The notes: a model not told the origin generated them from the letters alone. DNA of 25,432 nt from DASSFZ01 sp036514635 (GCA_036514635.1 DATBWU010000182.1:1-25432), one strand, 5' to 3'. Shown: positions 6,637 to 14,198, numbered from the stretch's first letter. Numbers and translations: made by a program.

Positions 6637-7820
6637 TATTGGGCCGGCTTGCCGAAGTCCATCGTGTAGTAAGTCAGCAGCCCGACCTGGTATACGCCAA
6701 TGCCGACCAGGGTGTTGATGCGGTTCAGTAAGTTATCACGATGCGGCGGATCGAACGCCCAATACGCCCACGCATCGTCGATGCTGGCCTGGCCGCCGTA
6801 GATGTTCTCGGTAGGGCTGCCTCCAAAGCCGGCGTTGGCAATCCGCTGCTTGGCGCTCAGTCCGCCGGGGCCGGTGTGCGTGATGCCATTCTGCGCCATG
6901 TACTGGCTGTGCTCCAGGGCCAGCTGCGATAGTGTGCCGTTCAGCGCGTAGGGCGCAAGCCCGTTCTGCTGGCGCAGTTCGTTCGTGCGGCGCAGGATTT
7001 CGGCCACCGCATCGGACACATTCGCGGGCGGCGTGGCGGGGGCGACCGAAGGCACCCGATCGCTGATGAACTGCATTGACACCCAACCCTCGACGCCAGC
7101 ATCGGTCTTGACGTTGAGCCAGGTGATGCCGTTGGCGTCCGGGCCAAAGCCCAGCCCGTTCGTCTGGAGCCGCTGGCCGTCCGCTAACATCGTGATGATC
7201 TGCGATGACACGCTCTTATCCGCGCGCATATTCAATCCGCCGACCGAGGCGACGTACACGTAGCCGGGGCTTCGGATCGGCGTTACGCCGGAGGTTGCCG
7301 GCGTGGTGGGTGAGGGCGATGGTGCGGACACTTCCGATCCGGGGCTGGTGCTCGACAAATATTGAGTCGCTACCCAACCCGATTGCCCATTGTCGGTGCG
7401 CACATTCTGCCAGGCGATGCCCGCCGCATCCGGCCCAGTCGGCTGGCCGATGGCCGTCAGGTGCGTGCCGAACGGCAACAGGCTCAGAAGTGCGGAAGTC
7501 GCGCTCGCCTCGGCGCGAAGATTCAGACCGCCCTCGGCAATCACGTACACATCGCTCGTACCGGCGGTGGGCGATGGAGTCTCGGCCGGCGCAGTCGTGG
7601 GTGCTTCCGTCGGCGCGGTTGTGGGCGTGGCCGCCGGCTCGACCGTCGGCGCTTGCGTCGGTTCAGCCGCTGGTGCGGCCACGGTCGGGGCTGTCGTCGG
7701 AGCCACTACGATCGGTGTGCCCGGTGGAATCGGCGTGGCGGAAGGTGATGGCACAGGCTGCGGCGTCTGGCACGCGGCTAAGGCCAGCAGGAGGATCGAA
7801 ACGATCCACAGGCGTTTCAT
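6636..7820 (-). CDS. Lipoprotein with two SH3b domains and a CAP/SCP domain
   Basis: A 394-residue exported lipoprotein. The signal peptide ends in lipobox LAAC (14-17), so the protein is probably lipid-anchored. A Pro/Thr/Ala-rich linker (about 18-88) follows, then SH3b 1 (about 91-157), a second Ser/Pro/Thr linker, SH3b 2 (about 187-254) and a C-terminal CAP/SCP (CRISP-like) domain (about 266-392). The SH3b domains carry the GGLNLRA / GGLNMRA motif; the CAP domain shows ITHTG, ENIYGG and PHRDNLLN, with candidate site residues H315, E338 and H360. Bacterial SH3b domains commonly bind wall peptides; CAP domain activity in bacteria is poorly defined. AAGGGG lies 7 nt before ATG 7820, supporting this start. 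It lies downstream of the truncated HEPN/kinase chimera on the same strand. Domain calls are firm; cellular role is not known. Confidence 0.9.
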   Translation of the reverse strand: MKRLWIVSILLLALAACQTPQPVPSPSATPIPPGTPIVVAPTTAPTVAAPAAEPTQAPTVEPAATPTTAPTEAPTTAPAETPSPTAGTSDVYVIAEGGLNLRAEASATSALLSLLPFGTHLTAIGQPTGPDAAGIAWQNVRTDNGQSGWVATQYLSSTSPGSEVSAPSPSPTTPATSGVTPIRSPGYVYVASVGGLNMRADKSVSSQIITMLADGQRLQTNGLGFGPDANGITWLNVKTDAGVEGWVSMQFISDRVPSVAPATPPANVSDAVAEILRRTNELRQQNGLAPYALNGTLSQLALEHSQYMAQNGITHTGPGGLSAKQRIANAGFGGSPTENIYGGQASIDDAWAYWAFDPPHRDNLLNRINTLVGIGVYQVGLLTYYTMDFGKPAQ

Positions 7821-7839
7821 AGACAGTCCCCTTTCTCAA

Positions 7840-7958
7840 GCGACTCTCGCGGTCGCGCCGCGATCGAGCAGTGTGGCGTGCACACGCTACACCACGCCCA
7901 TGCCGGCGTGGCCGAGTTCGGCGTCGAGGCGATAGCGCGATGAGAGAGTCGAGCCAAT
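7840..7958 (-). pseudogene. Fragment of a third Ser/Thr kinase N-lobe
   Basis: Read on the - strand from 7958, the translation is IGSTLSSRYRLDAELGHAGM, then GVV, a stop (TAG), and RVHATLLDRGATARVA. It lines up with MVGATLQNRYRLDAELGRGGMG...RAYDTLLDRSVAVKVL of the gene at 6519 and with the start of the gene at 12138. The Tyr/Cys position is now a stop, the glycine loop is altered (GHAG) and the catalytic lysine of VAVK is replaced, so this is a dead remnant. It shows that at least three copies of this kinase once stood here. Confidence 0.75.
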
Positions 7959-8117
7959 CAACGTTAACTTCTCCGCAGCGCTTTGACAGAGGAAGCAAAT
8001 TGTATGGTAGGCAGGCACATCCCTCTGCATTTCTCGCTCTGCCACACCGAAGTCCTGTTCGGCGTAACGAAGCCACTCGCGGGGAGTCTCGACAGGATGC
8101 TTAGGTTGGGCGCTCAT
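7887..8117 (-). CDS. Truncated HEPN-domain protein fused to a kinase fragment
   Basis: A 76-residue open frame. Residues 1-50 look like the first helices of a HEPN protein (REWLRYAEQDFGVAEREM ... CFLCQSAAEK). From residue 51 the sequence switches to the kinase remnant (RYRLDAELGHAGM). Complete HEPN partners of MNT nucleotidyltransferases are around 110-140 residues and carry a downstream R-x4-6-H RNase motif; that part is absent here. The start overlaps the end of the nucleotidyltransferase gene by 17 nt, the usual arrangement of an MNT-HEPN pair. The junction at about 7967 looks like a recombination or deletion end point. A working HEPN toxin or RNase is not expected from this product. Whether the chimera is translated is unknown. 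Confidence 0.65.
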   Translation of the reverse strand: MSAQPKHPVETPREWLRYAEQDFGVAEREMQRDVPAYHTICFLCQSAAEKLTLIGSTLSSRYRLDAELGHAGMGVV

Positions 8118-8475
8118 ACAGCACCTTCCCCTCTTTCAAGATGTGTCGTGTGTAGAACGGGTTGCCGTCGGCCAGATTCCGTGCCACCTCCTCGGGCCTT
8201 CGCACGATCAGGTCCAGGTCAAAGCGTCGCCCCCATAACAGGGCCTCGATCTGCCGCCGCACTTCACGATTGGATGCAGAGCTATCTTGAACAACGAACA
8301 GATCGATGTCACTGGAATCGGTCGCTTCTCCTCGCGCGTGGGATCCAAATAGGATGATCCTCTGGGGAGCGACATCGAGGGCAATCTTATCCACGATGTA
8401 ACGGATCAATTCCGGTGTGATGTGCCGGGTTCGCAGGCGCACATCTCGCTGAGGGGTGTCAACTAGATCGGGCAT
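8101..8475 (-). CDS. MNT-type nucleotidyltransferase (MntA-like antitoxin of a HEPN/MNT pair)
   Basis: A small protein of 124 residues with the minimal nucleotidyltransferase signature GSHARGEATDSSDIDLFVV (about 44-62): GS-x-ARG and the D-x-D metal pair (SDIDL), with a further acidic residue in DLDLIV (about 86-91). In characterised MntA/HepT systems the MNT protein modifies and neutralises the HEPN RNase by adding AMP; this is family knowledge. Here the HEPN partner immediately downstream is truncated, so this may be an orphan antitoxin. Start ATG 8475 has no strong ribosome binding site. The gene follows the large kinase on the same strand after 69 bp that hold a strong hairpin (8497-8530). 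Confidence 0.82.
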   Translation of the reverse strand: MPDLVDTPQRDVRLRTRHITPELIRYIVDKIALDVAPQRIILFGSHARGEATDSSDIDLFVVQDSSASNREVRRQIEALLWGRRFDLDLIVRRPEEVARNLADGNPFYTRHILKEGKVLYERPT

Positions 8476-8496
8476 GGTAACGCACCGCCTTTGGCA

Positions 8497-8530
8497 CCCC
8501 CTCTCCTGAGCCTGGGATCAGGAGAGGGGG
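8497..8530. repeat. Perfect 13-bp hairpin between kinase and nucleotidyltransferase
   Basis: CCCCCTCTCCTGA (8497-8509) and TCAGGAGAGGGGG (8518-8530) pair perfectly around an 8-nt loop. It lies between the stop of the large kinase gene and the nucleotidyltransferase start on the - strand. There is no T-run on the reading strand, so it may be a stabilising or dispersed palindrome rather than a classical terminator. Confidence 0.7.
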
Positions 8531-8544
8531 CCAGAGGGTAAGAC

Positions 8545-11500
8545 TCATTCGTCCTTCATCTCCAGCGCGTAGGCGATGGCCTGCTCCAGCGTCATCGCCC
8601 GGCCTTCAGCCCATGCCGCCCCGAACGCCGCTTCGCCCAGTCGAGCGCGCGTGGCGGCAATGCACTCGTTGTATGGGTCACGCTCAACAGGCGGAACCGG
8701 CGCGCCGATCGCTTCGCGCAGCGCCGACGAAGCGCCGAGCAATCGCGCCGCCTTCTCAGCAGCCTCGATCACACAGGCGATCCCGCCCAGCGACTCAGCA
8801 ATGCCGCGCTTGGCTCCCGTCTTCTTGCGAATCGTCAGGCTCTCACGGAAGTGCTTCATCGCCGCCGTGCGGTCCCCTTGCGCTTGAGCCAGCCGGCCCA
8901 GCGCGTGCAGCACGAGGGCGATGTATCGTCTGTCCCCTTCCGACCGATACATTGCCAGGCTCTGCTCCAGCCGTTCCCCCGCCAACGCATGATCACCTTG
9001 CCACAGCGCCGCCAGGCCCAATCCGTACGTTGCAAGGGCGATGCCATCGTCGTCGTTCAGCCGGTGATGCAGAGTTAAGCTCTCCTGCCACAGCGCCGAC
9101 GCACGCTCGATGTCGTTCTGATAATATGCCACCAGTCCCAAATAGGTGAGCGTGTAACCGGCGTAATATTGATCGCCCGACTCGCGCGCGAGGGCCAGAC
9201 CATGTTCGAGCGAAGCAACTGCGCGCGGAAAGTCACCCTGGTAGCCGGCGACCAATCCCAATAGTTGCAGCGAGCTGACGATGCCCTGCTGATCGCCGCG
9301 CTCGCTCTGAAGAGCCAGGCTTTCCTCCAGCAGGGCCGTCGCCTCCACGTAGTCGCCGCGCCTGAACGCCACGTTCCCCAGGCGCGAGAGGGACACGGCG
9401 ATGCCAGCCTTATCGCCCAACTCGCGAAACAGTGTCAGACTTTCCTCGGTTAGAGTCTTCGCCCGCGGATAGTTTCCGCGCAGCCGGGCTACGTAGCCCA
9501 GTGCGCCGAGCGTCACTGCAATGCCCCAGCGATCGCCCGGCCGGCGGAACTGATCCAGCCCTTCCTCCCAATGTGCTTCTGCCTGCTGCACATCGTCCAG
9601 GCCGAACGCCAGCCAGCCCAGGTTGTACAGCACCAGGCCGATGCCCCACGGATCGCCCAGATCGCGAAACAGGCTCAGGCTCGCTTGCAAGCTCGGCAGG
9701 GCGCGTTCCTGATCGCCCCAGTTGGAGAAACCGGCGACCATGCCGCGCAATGCATACGCCTCACCCCAGCGATCGCCCACCTGCCGGCACACTGCCAGCC
9801 CCTCGGTGTACAGGGGGATCTCGGTGCCGTTGTCGTCAGCCAGCCAGCCCGCGCCAAGCAGCGCCTTTGCACGGGCACGCGCCATCGACTCGGGTAGCAG
9901 AGCATCGCCCCCGCTCTCGGCCAGCATTTGCTTAAGCCATTCGCGGCCTTCGTTCCAATATCCGCGCAGATACCAGAATCGGGCCAGGTGGCCCGCCAGC
10001 CGCAGGCCCGTCTCGAAGTCGCGGCTGGCAAGCGCCCACTTCAACGCGGCGCGCAAATTGCCGTGCTCGGTCTCCAGCCTCGCCAGCCAATTCAGTTGAT
10101 CGGTCGAGCGCAGGTGAGGCTCCGCTTCTTCGGACAACTTCAGGAAGAAACCCAAATGGCGCGCCCGCACGGGTTCGGGCTCGCCCGCTTCCAGCAGTTT
10201 ATCGCGCGCGTATTGGCGGATCGTCTCCAGCAGCGAGTAGCGCGTCTCGGCCCCTTGCGCTTCTGCCAACACGAGCGATTTCTCGACCAGGCGGGTGAGC
10301 AGTTCGAGCACATCGGAAGGATGAGGGATGAAGGATGAGGGATGAGGGATGAGGGATGAGGGATGAAGGATCGATTCATCTTTCCGCTCTCCGCCTTCAT
10401 CCCTGCATACCGCCTCCGCCGCTTCCAGCGTCCAGCCGTTCAAGAACACCGCCAGCCGGCGCAAGAGCACGCGCTCGGCATCAGACAGCAGGTCCCAGCT
10501 CCAGTCGATCAGCGCGCGCAGCGTTTGCTGGCGAGGCAGCGCAGTCCGGCTGCCGCCTGTGAGCAATCGGAAGCGATCGTCCAGCCGCGACGCGATCTGC
10601 TCCACCGTCATCGCGCGCACGCGGGCTGCCGCCAGCTCAATCGCCAGCGGGACCCCGTCGAGCCGGTGACACACCTGCGCGATGGTGGGCGCGTTCGCGT
10701 CCGTCAATTCGAACTCGGGGCGAACGGCCGAGGCGCGATCGACGAACAGCCGGATCGATTCGTATTGCCCCAGTGTCTCGACGGGCGGCAATCGGCGAAT
10801 GTCCGGCAGCGACAGCGATGGCACGCGGAACGTCGTCTCACCGGCGATGCCCAGCACCTCGCGGCTGCTGGCGACGATCTTCACGTTGGGGCAGGCGCGC
10901 AGCAGCGCTTCCACCAGCTGCGCGCAGGCTTCGATGAGATGCTCGCAGTTATCCAGAATCAAGAGCAGCGCGCGGGCGCGCAGGTAATCGGCCAGCGCTT
11001 GCATCAAGGGATAACTCGGTTCTTCGCGCACGCCTAACACGGCGGCGACCGTCTGCGGCACCAGGTCGGGATCGGACAGCGAGGCCAGCTCGACCAGCCA
11101 GACGCCGTCGCCGAACGAGTCGAGCAAATCGGCGGCGACGTGCAACGCCAGTCGCGTCTTGCCCGTGCCGCCCGATCCGGTGAGCGTCAGCAGGCGCGAT
11201 CCCGACAGCAGGCGCTTGAGTTCCGCCATTTCTTTCTCGCGCCCGATGAAGCTGGTCAGTTGAACGGGCAGGTTGTGGCGAGGTTGCGCGATGCCGGGCG
11301 TTTCAATCTCGGCCAGCGCGAGTTCAACATCGTGCGCCGAAGCGAACCGATCGCCGGGTTGCTTCGCGAGGAGTTTGAGGATGACGGCTTCCAGCGCGGA
11401 AGGCAGGTCGGCGCGATGGATGTGCGGCGGCTCGACCGGCGCGTGAATGTGCTGCGAGATGACCGACAACGGATCGTCACCGGCGAACGGAAGACGATCT

Positions 11501-12138
11501 GTCACCAGTTCGTACAGCATCACACCCAGCGCGTACAGATCGGCACGACCATCGACCGGTTGACCCAACGCCTGCTCCGGCGCGAGATAGAACAGAGTGC
11601 CGATCAGCGCGCCTTCGGTCGAGACGCGCGAAGCATCCGAGCGGGCCAGACCGAAGTCCATCAGCTTGACTCTCACTCCCGGCCCGTCCCCATGAGAGGG
11701 AGAAGGGGTAGGGTGAGGGTCGCTCACGACCAACACATTCTCCGGCTTCAAATCGCGATGGACAATGCCGTGCGCGTGCGCGTGTTCGAGCGCGGCGCAC
11801 ACCTGTCGGGCCACGGCCAGGATCGCGCCGAGAGTCTGCGGGCGGCGGTCGAAAAGCGATGCGCCTTCAACCAGCTCCATGACGATGAACGGCACGCCCC
11901 CGGCTTCGCCCGCGTCGTAAATCGACACGATGTTGGGGTGATTCAGTTGAGCCGCGGCCCGCGCTTCGTGGAGCAGGCGCGCACGGCCTTCGCTGCCGAG
12001 GCTGGTCCCGCTCAGCACCTTGACGGCGACATCGCGATCCAGCAGCGTATCGCGGGCGCGATAGACAATACCCATACCGCCTCGACCGAGTTCGGCGTCG
12101 AGGCGGTATCGATTGACCAGAAAATCGCCGACGTTCAT
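8545..12138 (-). CDS. Ser/Thr protein kinase - STAND ATPase - TPR regulator
   Basis: A very large cytoplasmic signalling protein, 1197 residues from ATG 12138. Residue numbers here count from GTG 12144, two codons upstream. The Hanks-type kinase spans about 12-280: GRGGMG (20-25), K42 in VAVK, HRDLKPEN (129-136), DFGLAR (163-168), APE (188-190). A STAND/AfsR-like ATPase follows (about 295-580) with Walker A GSGGTGKT (323-330) and Walker B LLLILD (393-398). Many TPR repeats run from about 690 to 1140. The C-terminal motif GEAAFGAAWAEGRAM is typical of LuxR/AfsR-type ATPase regulators. Two repeat-derived insertions are visible: PHPTPSPSHGDGPG (143-156) between the catalytic loop and DFG, and a HPSSLIP heptad array (594-610). 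ATG 12138 aligns with the paralogue start. Before insertion of the element at 12176 the STAS gene ended only 34 nt upstream. Ligand and targets are unknown. Confidence 0.92.
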   Translation of the reverse strand: MNVGDFLVNRYRLDAELGRGGMGIVYRARDTLLDRDVAVKVLSGTSLGSEGRARLLHEARAAAQLNHPNIVSIYDAGEAGGVPFIVMELVEGASLFDRRPQTLGAILAVARQVCAALEHAHAHGIVHRDLKPENVLVVSDPHPTPSPSHGDGPGVRVKLMDFGLARSDASRVSTEGALIGTLFYLAPEQALGQPVDGRADLYALGVMLYELVTDRLPFAGDDPLSVISQHIHAPVEPPHIHRADLPSALEAVILKLLAKQPGDRFASAHDVELALAEIETPGIAQPRHNLPVQLTSFIGREKEMAELKRLLSGSRLLTLTGSGGTGKTRLALHVAADLLDSFGDGVWLVELASLSDPDLVPQTVAAVLGVREEPSYPLMQALADYLRARALLLILDNCEHLIEACAQLVEALLRACPNVKIVASSREVLGIAGETTFRVPSLSLPDIRRLPPVETLGQYESIRLFVDRASAVRPEFELTDANAPTIAQVCHRLDGVPLAIELAAARVRAMTVEQIASRLDDRFRLLTGGSRTALPRQQTLRALIDWSWDLLSDAERVLLRRLAVFLNGWTLEAAEAVCRDEGGERKDESILHPSSLIPHPSSFIPHPSDVLELLTRLVEKSLVLAEAQGAETRYSLLETIRQYARDKLLEAGEPEPVRARHLGFFLKLSEEAEPHLRSTDQLNWLARLETEHGNLRAALKWALASRDFETGLRLAGHLARFWYLRGYWNEGREWLKQMLAESGGDALLPESMARARAKALLGAGWLADDNGTEIPLYTEGLAVCRQVGDRWGEAYALRGMVAGFSNWGDQERALPSLQASLSLFRDLGDPWGIGLVLYNLGWLAFGLDDVQQAEAHWEEGLDQFRRPGDRWGIAVTLGALGYVARLRGNYPRAKTLTEESLTLFRELGDKAGIAVSLSRLGNVAFRRGDYVEATALLEESLALQSERGDQQGIVSSLQLLGLVAGYQGDFPRAVASLEHGLALARESGDQYYAGYTLTYLGLVAYYQNDIERASALWQESLTLHHRLNDDDGIALATYGLGLAALWQGDHALAGERLEQSLAMYRSEGDRRYIALVLHALGRLAQAQGDRTAAMKHFRESLTIRKKTGAKRGIAESLGGIACVIEAAEKAARLLGASSALREAIGAPVPPVERDPYNECIAATRARLGEAAFGAAWAEGRAMTLEQAIAYALEMKDE
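10319..10367. repeat. In-frame heptanucleotide array GGATGAR inside the kinase gene
   Basis: Seven consecutive 7-nt units on the + strand (GGATGAG or GGATGAA) inside the coding sequence. Read on the - strand they encode the amino-acid repeat HPSSLIP-HPSSFIP-HPS between the STAND ATPase and the TPR region. Because 7 is not a multiple of 3, gain or loss of a single unit would shift the frame. Confidence 0.9.
11669..11721. repeat. CCCTCAC-type palindrome inserted in the kinase domain codons
   Basis: GACTCTCACTCCC at 11669-11681 and GGGTGAGGGTC at 11711-11721 form an imperfect inverted repeat. On the - strand it encodes SDPHPTPSPSHGDGPGVR between HRDLKPEN and VKLMDFG, where kinases normally have a loop of a few residues. 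The frame is preserved. A shorter relative lies at the same position of the paralogue (6083-6114). Confidence 0.75.
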
Positions 12139-12175
12139 GGGCACACTTGTGTCCGATCACGCTGCGCGGGCGTCA

Positions 12176-12304
12176 GAGCCTGTCTGAAAAGCAGGAGGAT
12201 TGCAGCCGGATCGCCGACTCACTTGCCCCCGCAGCGAAGCGGAGCGGGGTTAGTCGGCATTTTGACCGGCTGAAGCCGGGGGCACCGGCTTTTCAGACAG
12301 CCTC
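12176..12304. mobile_element. Miniature inverted-repeat element 2 (MITE-like)
   Basis: A 129-bp element with ends GAGCCTGTCTGAAAAGC (left) and GAGGCTGTCTGAAAAGC (right, reverse complement), flanked by target duplications TCA at 12173-12175 and 12305-12307. Its interior differs from the other two copies: it contains a GC-rich hairpin with a CCCCGCAGCGAAGCGGAGCGGGG apex. The right duplication is the TGA stop codon of the STAS gene read on the - strand. It is non-coding and separates STAS from the kinase gene. Confidence 0.88.
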
Positions 12305-12703
12305 TCAGAACGACGCGACGGCGTCCTTCACATTGCGATGGATGTCCAGGAACATGTCGAAGCCCGCCATCTTCAGCACTTCGAGGACGCGCGGGGTCGG
12401 GTTGACCAGCTTGAGATGAGGCGACTTGAACGTGCCCGCCGTGATGCCTTTGTGCATCGCTTCGGTGCTTTCGGCCGGCGAGTCGCCGCGCAACAGGTTG
12501 AAGATGCTGTTGAGCACGCGAATCCCGGCGCTGCTCATGTAGGGCACTTCGGACACGTCGATGACGAGGTCGCGCGCACCCGCATTATAGGCCTGGCGGG
12601 CCTGCGACTCGAGCTGCTGATACGTTTCCATATTGATGTCGCCCTTGACGTGGAATATCGTCACGGGCACTCGACCGGTCTCGCGTGAAACGGTGATGTC
12701 CAT
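12305..12703 (-). CDS. STAS-domain anti-sigma-factor antagonist
   Basis: A single-domain STAS protein of 132 residues, related to SpoIIAA/RsbV. The core motif DVSEVPYMSSAGIRVL (49-64) carries the serine pair S57/S58 where antagonists of this family are phosphorylated by their cognate kinase. In the unphosphorylated form such proteins bind the anti-sigma kinase and free the sigma factor or other partner. Start ATG 12703 is supported by GGAGG 5 nt upstream; an earlier GTG at 12730 lies before this ribosome binding site. The dephosphorylating partner is probably the GAF-SpoIIE phosphatase encoded just upstream (12893-14164). No HATPase_c anti-sigma kinase is in the window. The stop codon coincides with the target duplication of the element at 12176. 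Length is slightly above the usual 100-115 residues, owing to a loop around 75-100. Confidence 0.92.
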   Translation of the reverse strand: MDITVSRETGRVPVTIFHVKGDINMETYQQLESQARQAYNAGARDLVIDVSEVPYMSSAGIRVLNSIFNLLRGDSPAESTEAMHKGITAGTFKSPHLKLVNPTPRVLEVLKMAGFDMFLDIHRNVKDAVASF

Positions 12704-12820
12704 GTGATCCTCCCTGGGCAATGATTGCACGTGTGCGCCAATCGACGACTGTGCAGGGCACGATTATAGACCCGGCCTCCTCGAATGCAACTCGCCACGA
12801 TCTGGTGATCATTCACATCT

Positions 12821-12889
12821 CACCACAGAGGCACGGAGGCGCGGAGAGAAGCCCTTCGAAACCTCCGTGGACTCTGTGTCTCCGTGGTG
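12821..12889. repeat. ACCAC-RGAG palindromic repeat at the 3' end of the phosphatase gene
   Basis: Left arm CACCACAGAGGCACGGAGG (12821-12839); right arm in reverse complement CACCACGGAGACACAGAG (12889-12872). It begins only a few bases after the stop codon of the phosphatase gene (12893-12895). It can fold into a long hairpin in the mRNA between phosphatase and STAS genes. No T-run follows, so termination is uncertain. Confidence 0.7.
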
Positions 12890-12892
12890 GAA

Positions 12893-14164
12893 TTAGAGCC
12901 GCCTGGCGATGAGGAAAGTAATGTCGTCTGAAGGCGCTCCCCCGCCGATGTGCGCCGCGAGTGCCTGCTCCAGCGCCGAGGCGATCGTCGCCGCCGGCGC
13001 GGCGCACTGATCCAAAACGAGCCGCTGCAAGCGCTCCTCACCGAACTCGCGGCCGTGCGCGTCTAGCGCTTCCGTGACGCCATCGGTGTACATCAGCACA
13101 AAGTCGCCGGGGGCGAGCCGAGCCGCGCGCTGCTCGTACTGGGCGCTGTCGAAGAGTCCCAATACCATTCCGGTCCCCGTCAGCCGGATCACGCCGTCTC
13201 GATCGGCGTGATACAGCAGCGGCGGGTTGTGCCCGGCGTTGACGTACACCATGTCGCCCGCCGCCGGATCGATCTGTGCGTAAAACAATGTGACGAACAT
13301 GCCGTTCGGCGAGTCGGCGCAGATCAGGCGATTGGCCTGTGTGATCGAGTCGGCGGGCGGCAGGGCCTGCACCACGCTGGCGCGAACGATGCTGCGCGAC
13401 AGCGCCATGAACAGCGCGGCGGGCATGCCCTTGTCGGATACATCGGCCATGACGATGCCCAATCCCGAGGCCGCCTGCGAATCCTTCGGCAGGCTCACGG
13501 GGATAAAATCGTAGAAGTCGCCTGCGACCTGGCGTGCCGGCTGCCAGCGCGCGGCGAACTCCCAGCCGTCGATGCGCGGTGTTTCGCGCGGCAGCAGGCT
13601 GACTTGCACTTCGCGCGCGACTTGCAGCTCGCGCTCCAGCCGGCCTTTATCGACCGCCACCTGGTACAACCGCGCGTTCTCGATCGCGGCGGCGGCGCTG
13701 GAGGCGATGGCCGTGAGCAAGTCCAGATCGTCGGGCCGGAACAAGCCGGCCTGCAGACGATTATCCACGTAAATCACGCCGAGCGTCGCGCCTTTGTGCT
13801 GCAGCGGCACGCACAGGATCGAGCGCAGGCCCAGCACCATCACGCTCTCACGCCTCCTCAGCCATTGATCATCTTGCGCGTTGCTCGTCAGCAGGGGCCG
13901 GCCTTCGCGCGCCACGCGCTCGACGACGCCGCGCGACACCTGGAACGTCGGATCGTCAATCGACTGCTGCTCGAGTCCGCGCGCGGCGCGAAAAACCAGC
14001 GCGCCGTTCGCATCGTGCAGCATCAGGGAGCCGCGCTCGGCGCGCGTCGCCGCGATCACCTCGTCGATGACGCGGTTCAGCACCTCGTCCAGATCGAGCG
14101 AGGAGTTGAAAGCCTGTGAGACGCGATACAAAAGCGCCAATCGATCAGCAGACGGTTCGGCCAC
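12893..14164 (-). CDS. GAF-domain PP2C/SpoIIE-type serine phosphatase
   Basis: Metal-dependent Ser/Thr phosphatase of the RsbU/SpoIIE class, expected to dephosphorylate a STAS antagonist. Numbered from GTG 14164 (423 residues): N-terminal GAF sensor (about 24-168), a helical linker (about 170-195) with LEREL, and a SpoIIE phosphatase domain (about 200-420). Metal and catalytic motifs are present: VAGDFYDF (213-220), MADVSDKGMPAALFMA (239-254), NAGHNPPLL, MYTDGVTEA and DDITFL. ATG 14227 is an alternative start, but a TATAAT for this strand lies between the two (14199-14204), and the extra 21 residues look unlike the family, so 14164 is preferred; the ribosome binding site is weak. It is followed by the STAS gene, which supports a partner-switching role. 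The GAF ligand cannot be told from sequence. Confidence 0.92.
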   Translation of the reverse strand: MAEPSADRLALLYRVSQAFNSSLDLDEVLNRVIDEVIAATRAERGSLMLHDANGALVFRAARGLEQQSIDDPTFQVSRGVVERVAREGRPLLTSNAQDDQWLRRRESVMVLGLRSILCVPLQHKGATLGVIYVDNRLQAGLFRPDDLDLLTAIASSAAAAIENARLYQVAVDKGRLERELQVAREVQVSLLPRETPRIDGWEFAARWQPARQVAGDFYDFIPVSLPKDSQAASGLGIVMADVSDKGMPAALFMALSRSIVRASVVQALPPADSITQANRLICADSPNGMFVTLFYAQIDPAAGDMVYVNAGHNPPLLYHADRDGVIRLTGTGMVLGLFDSAQYEQRAARLAPGDFVLMYTDGVTEALDAHGREFGEERLQRLVLDQCAAPAATIASALEQALAAHIGGGAPSDDITFLIARRL

Positions 14165-14198
14165 GGTTGTCTCAATCGAGCAGTGAGTAACAGCGAAG

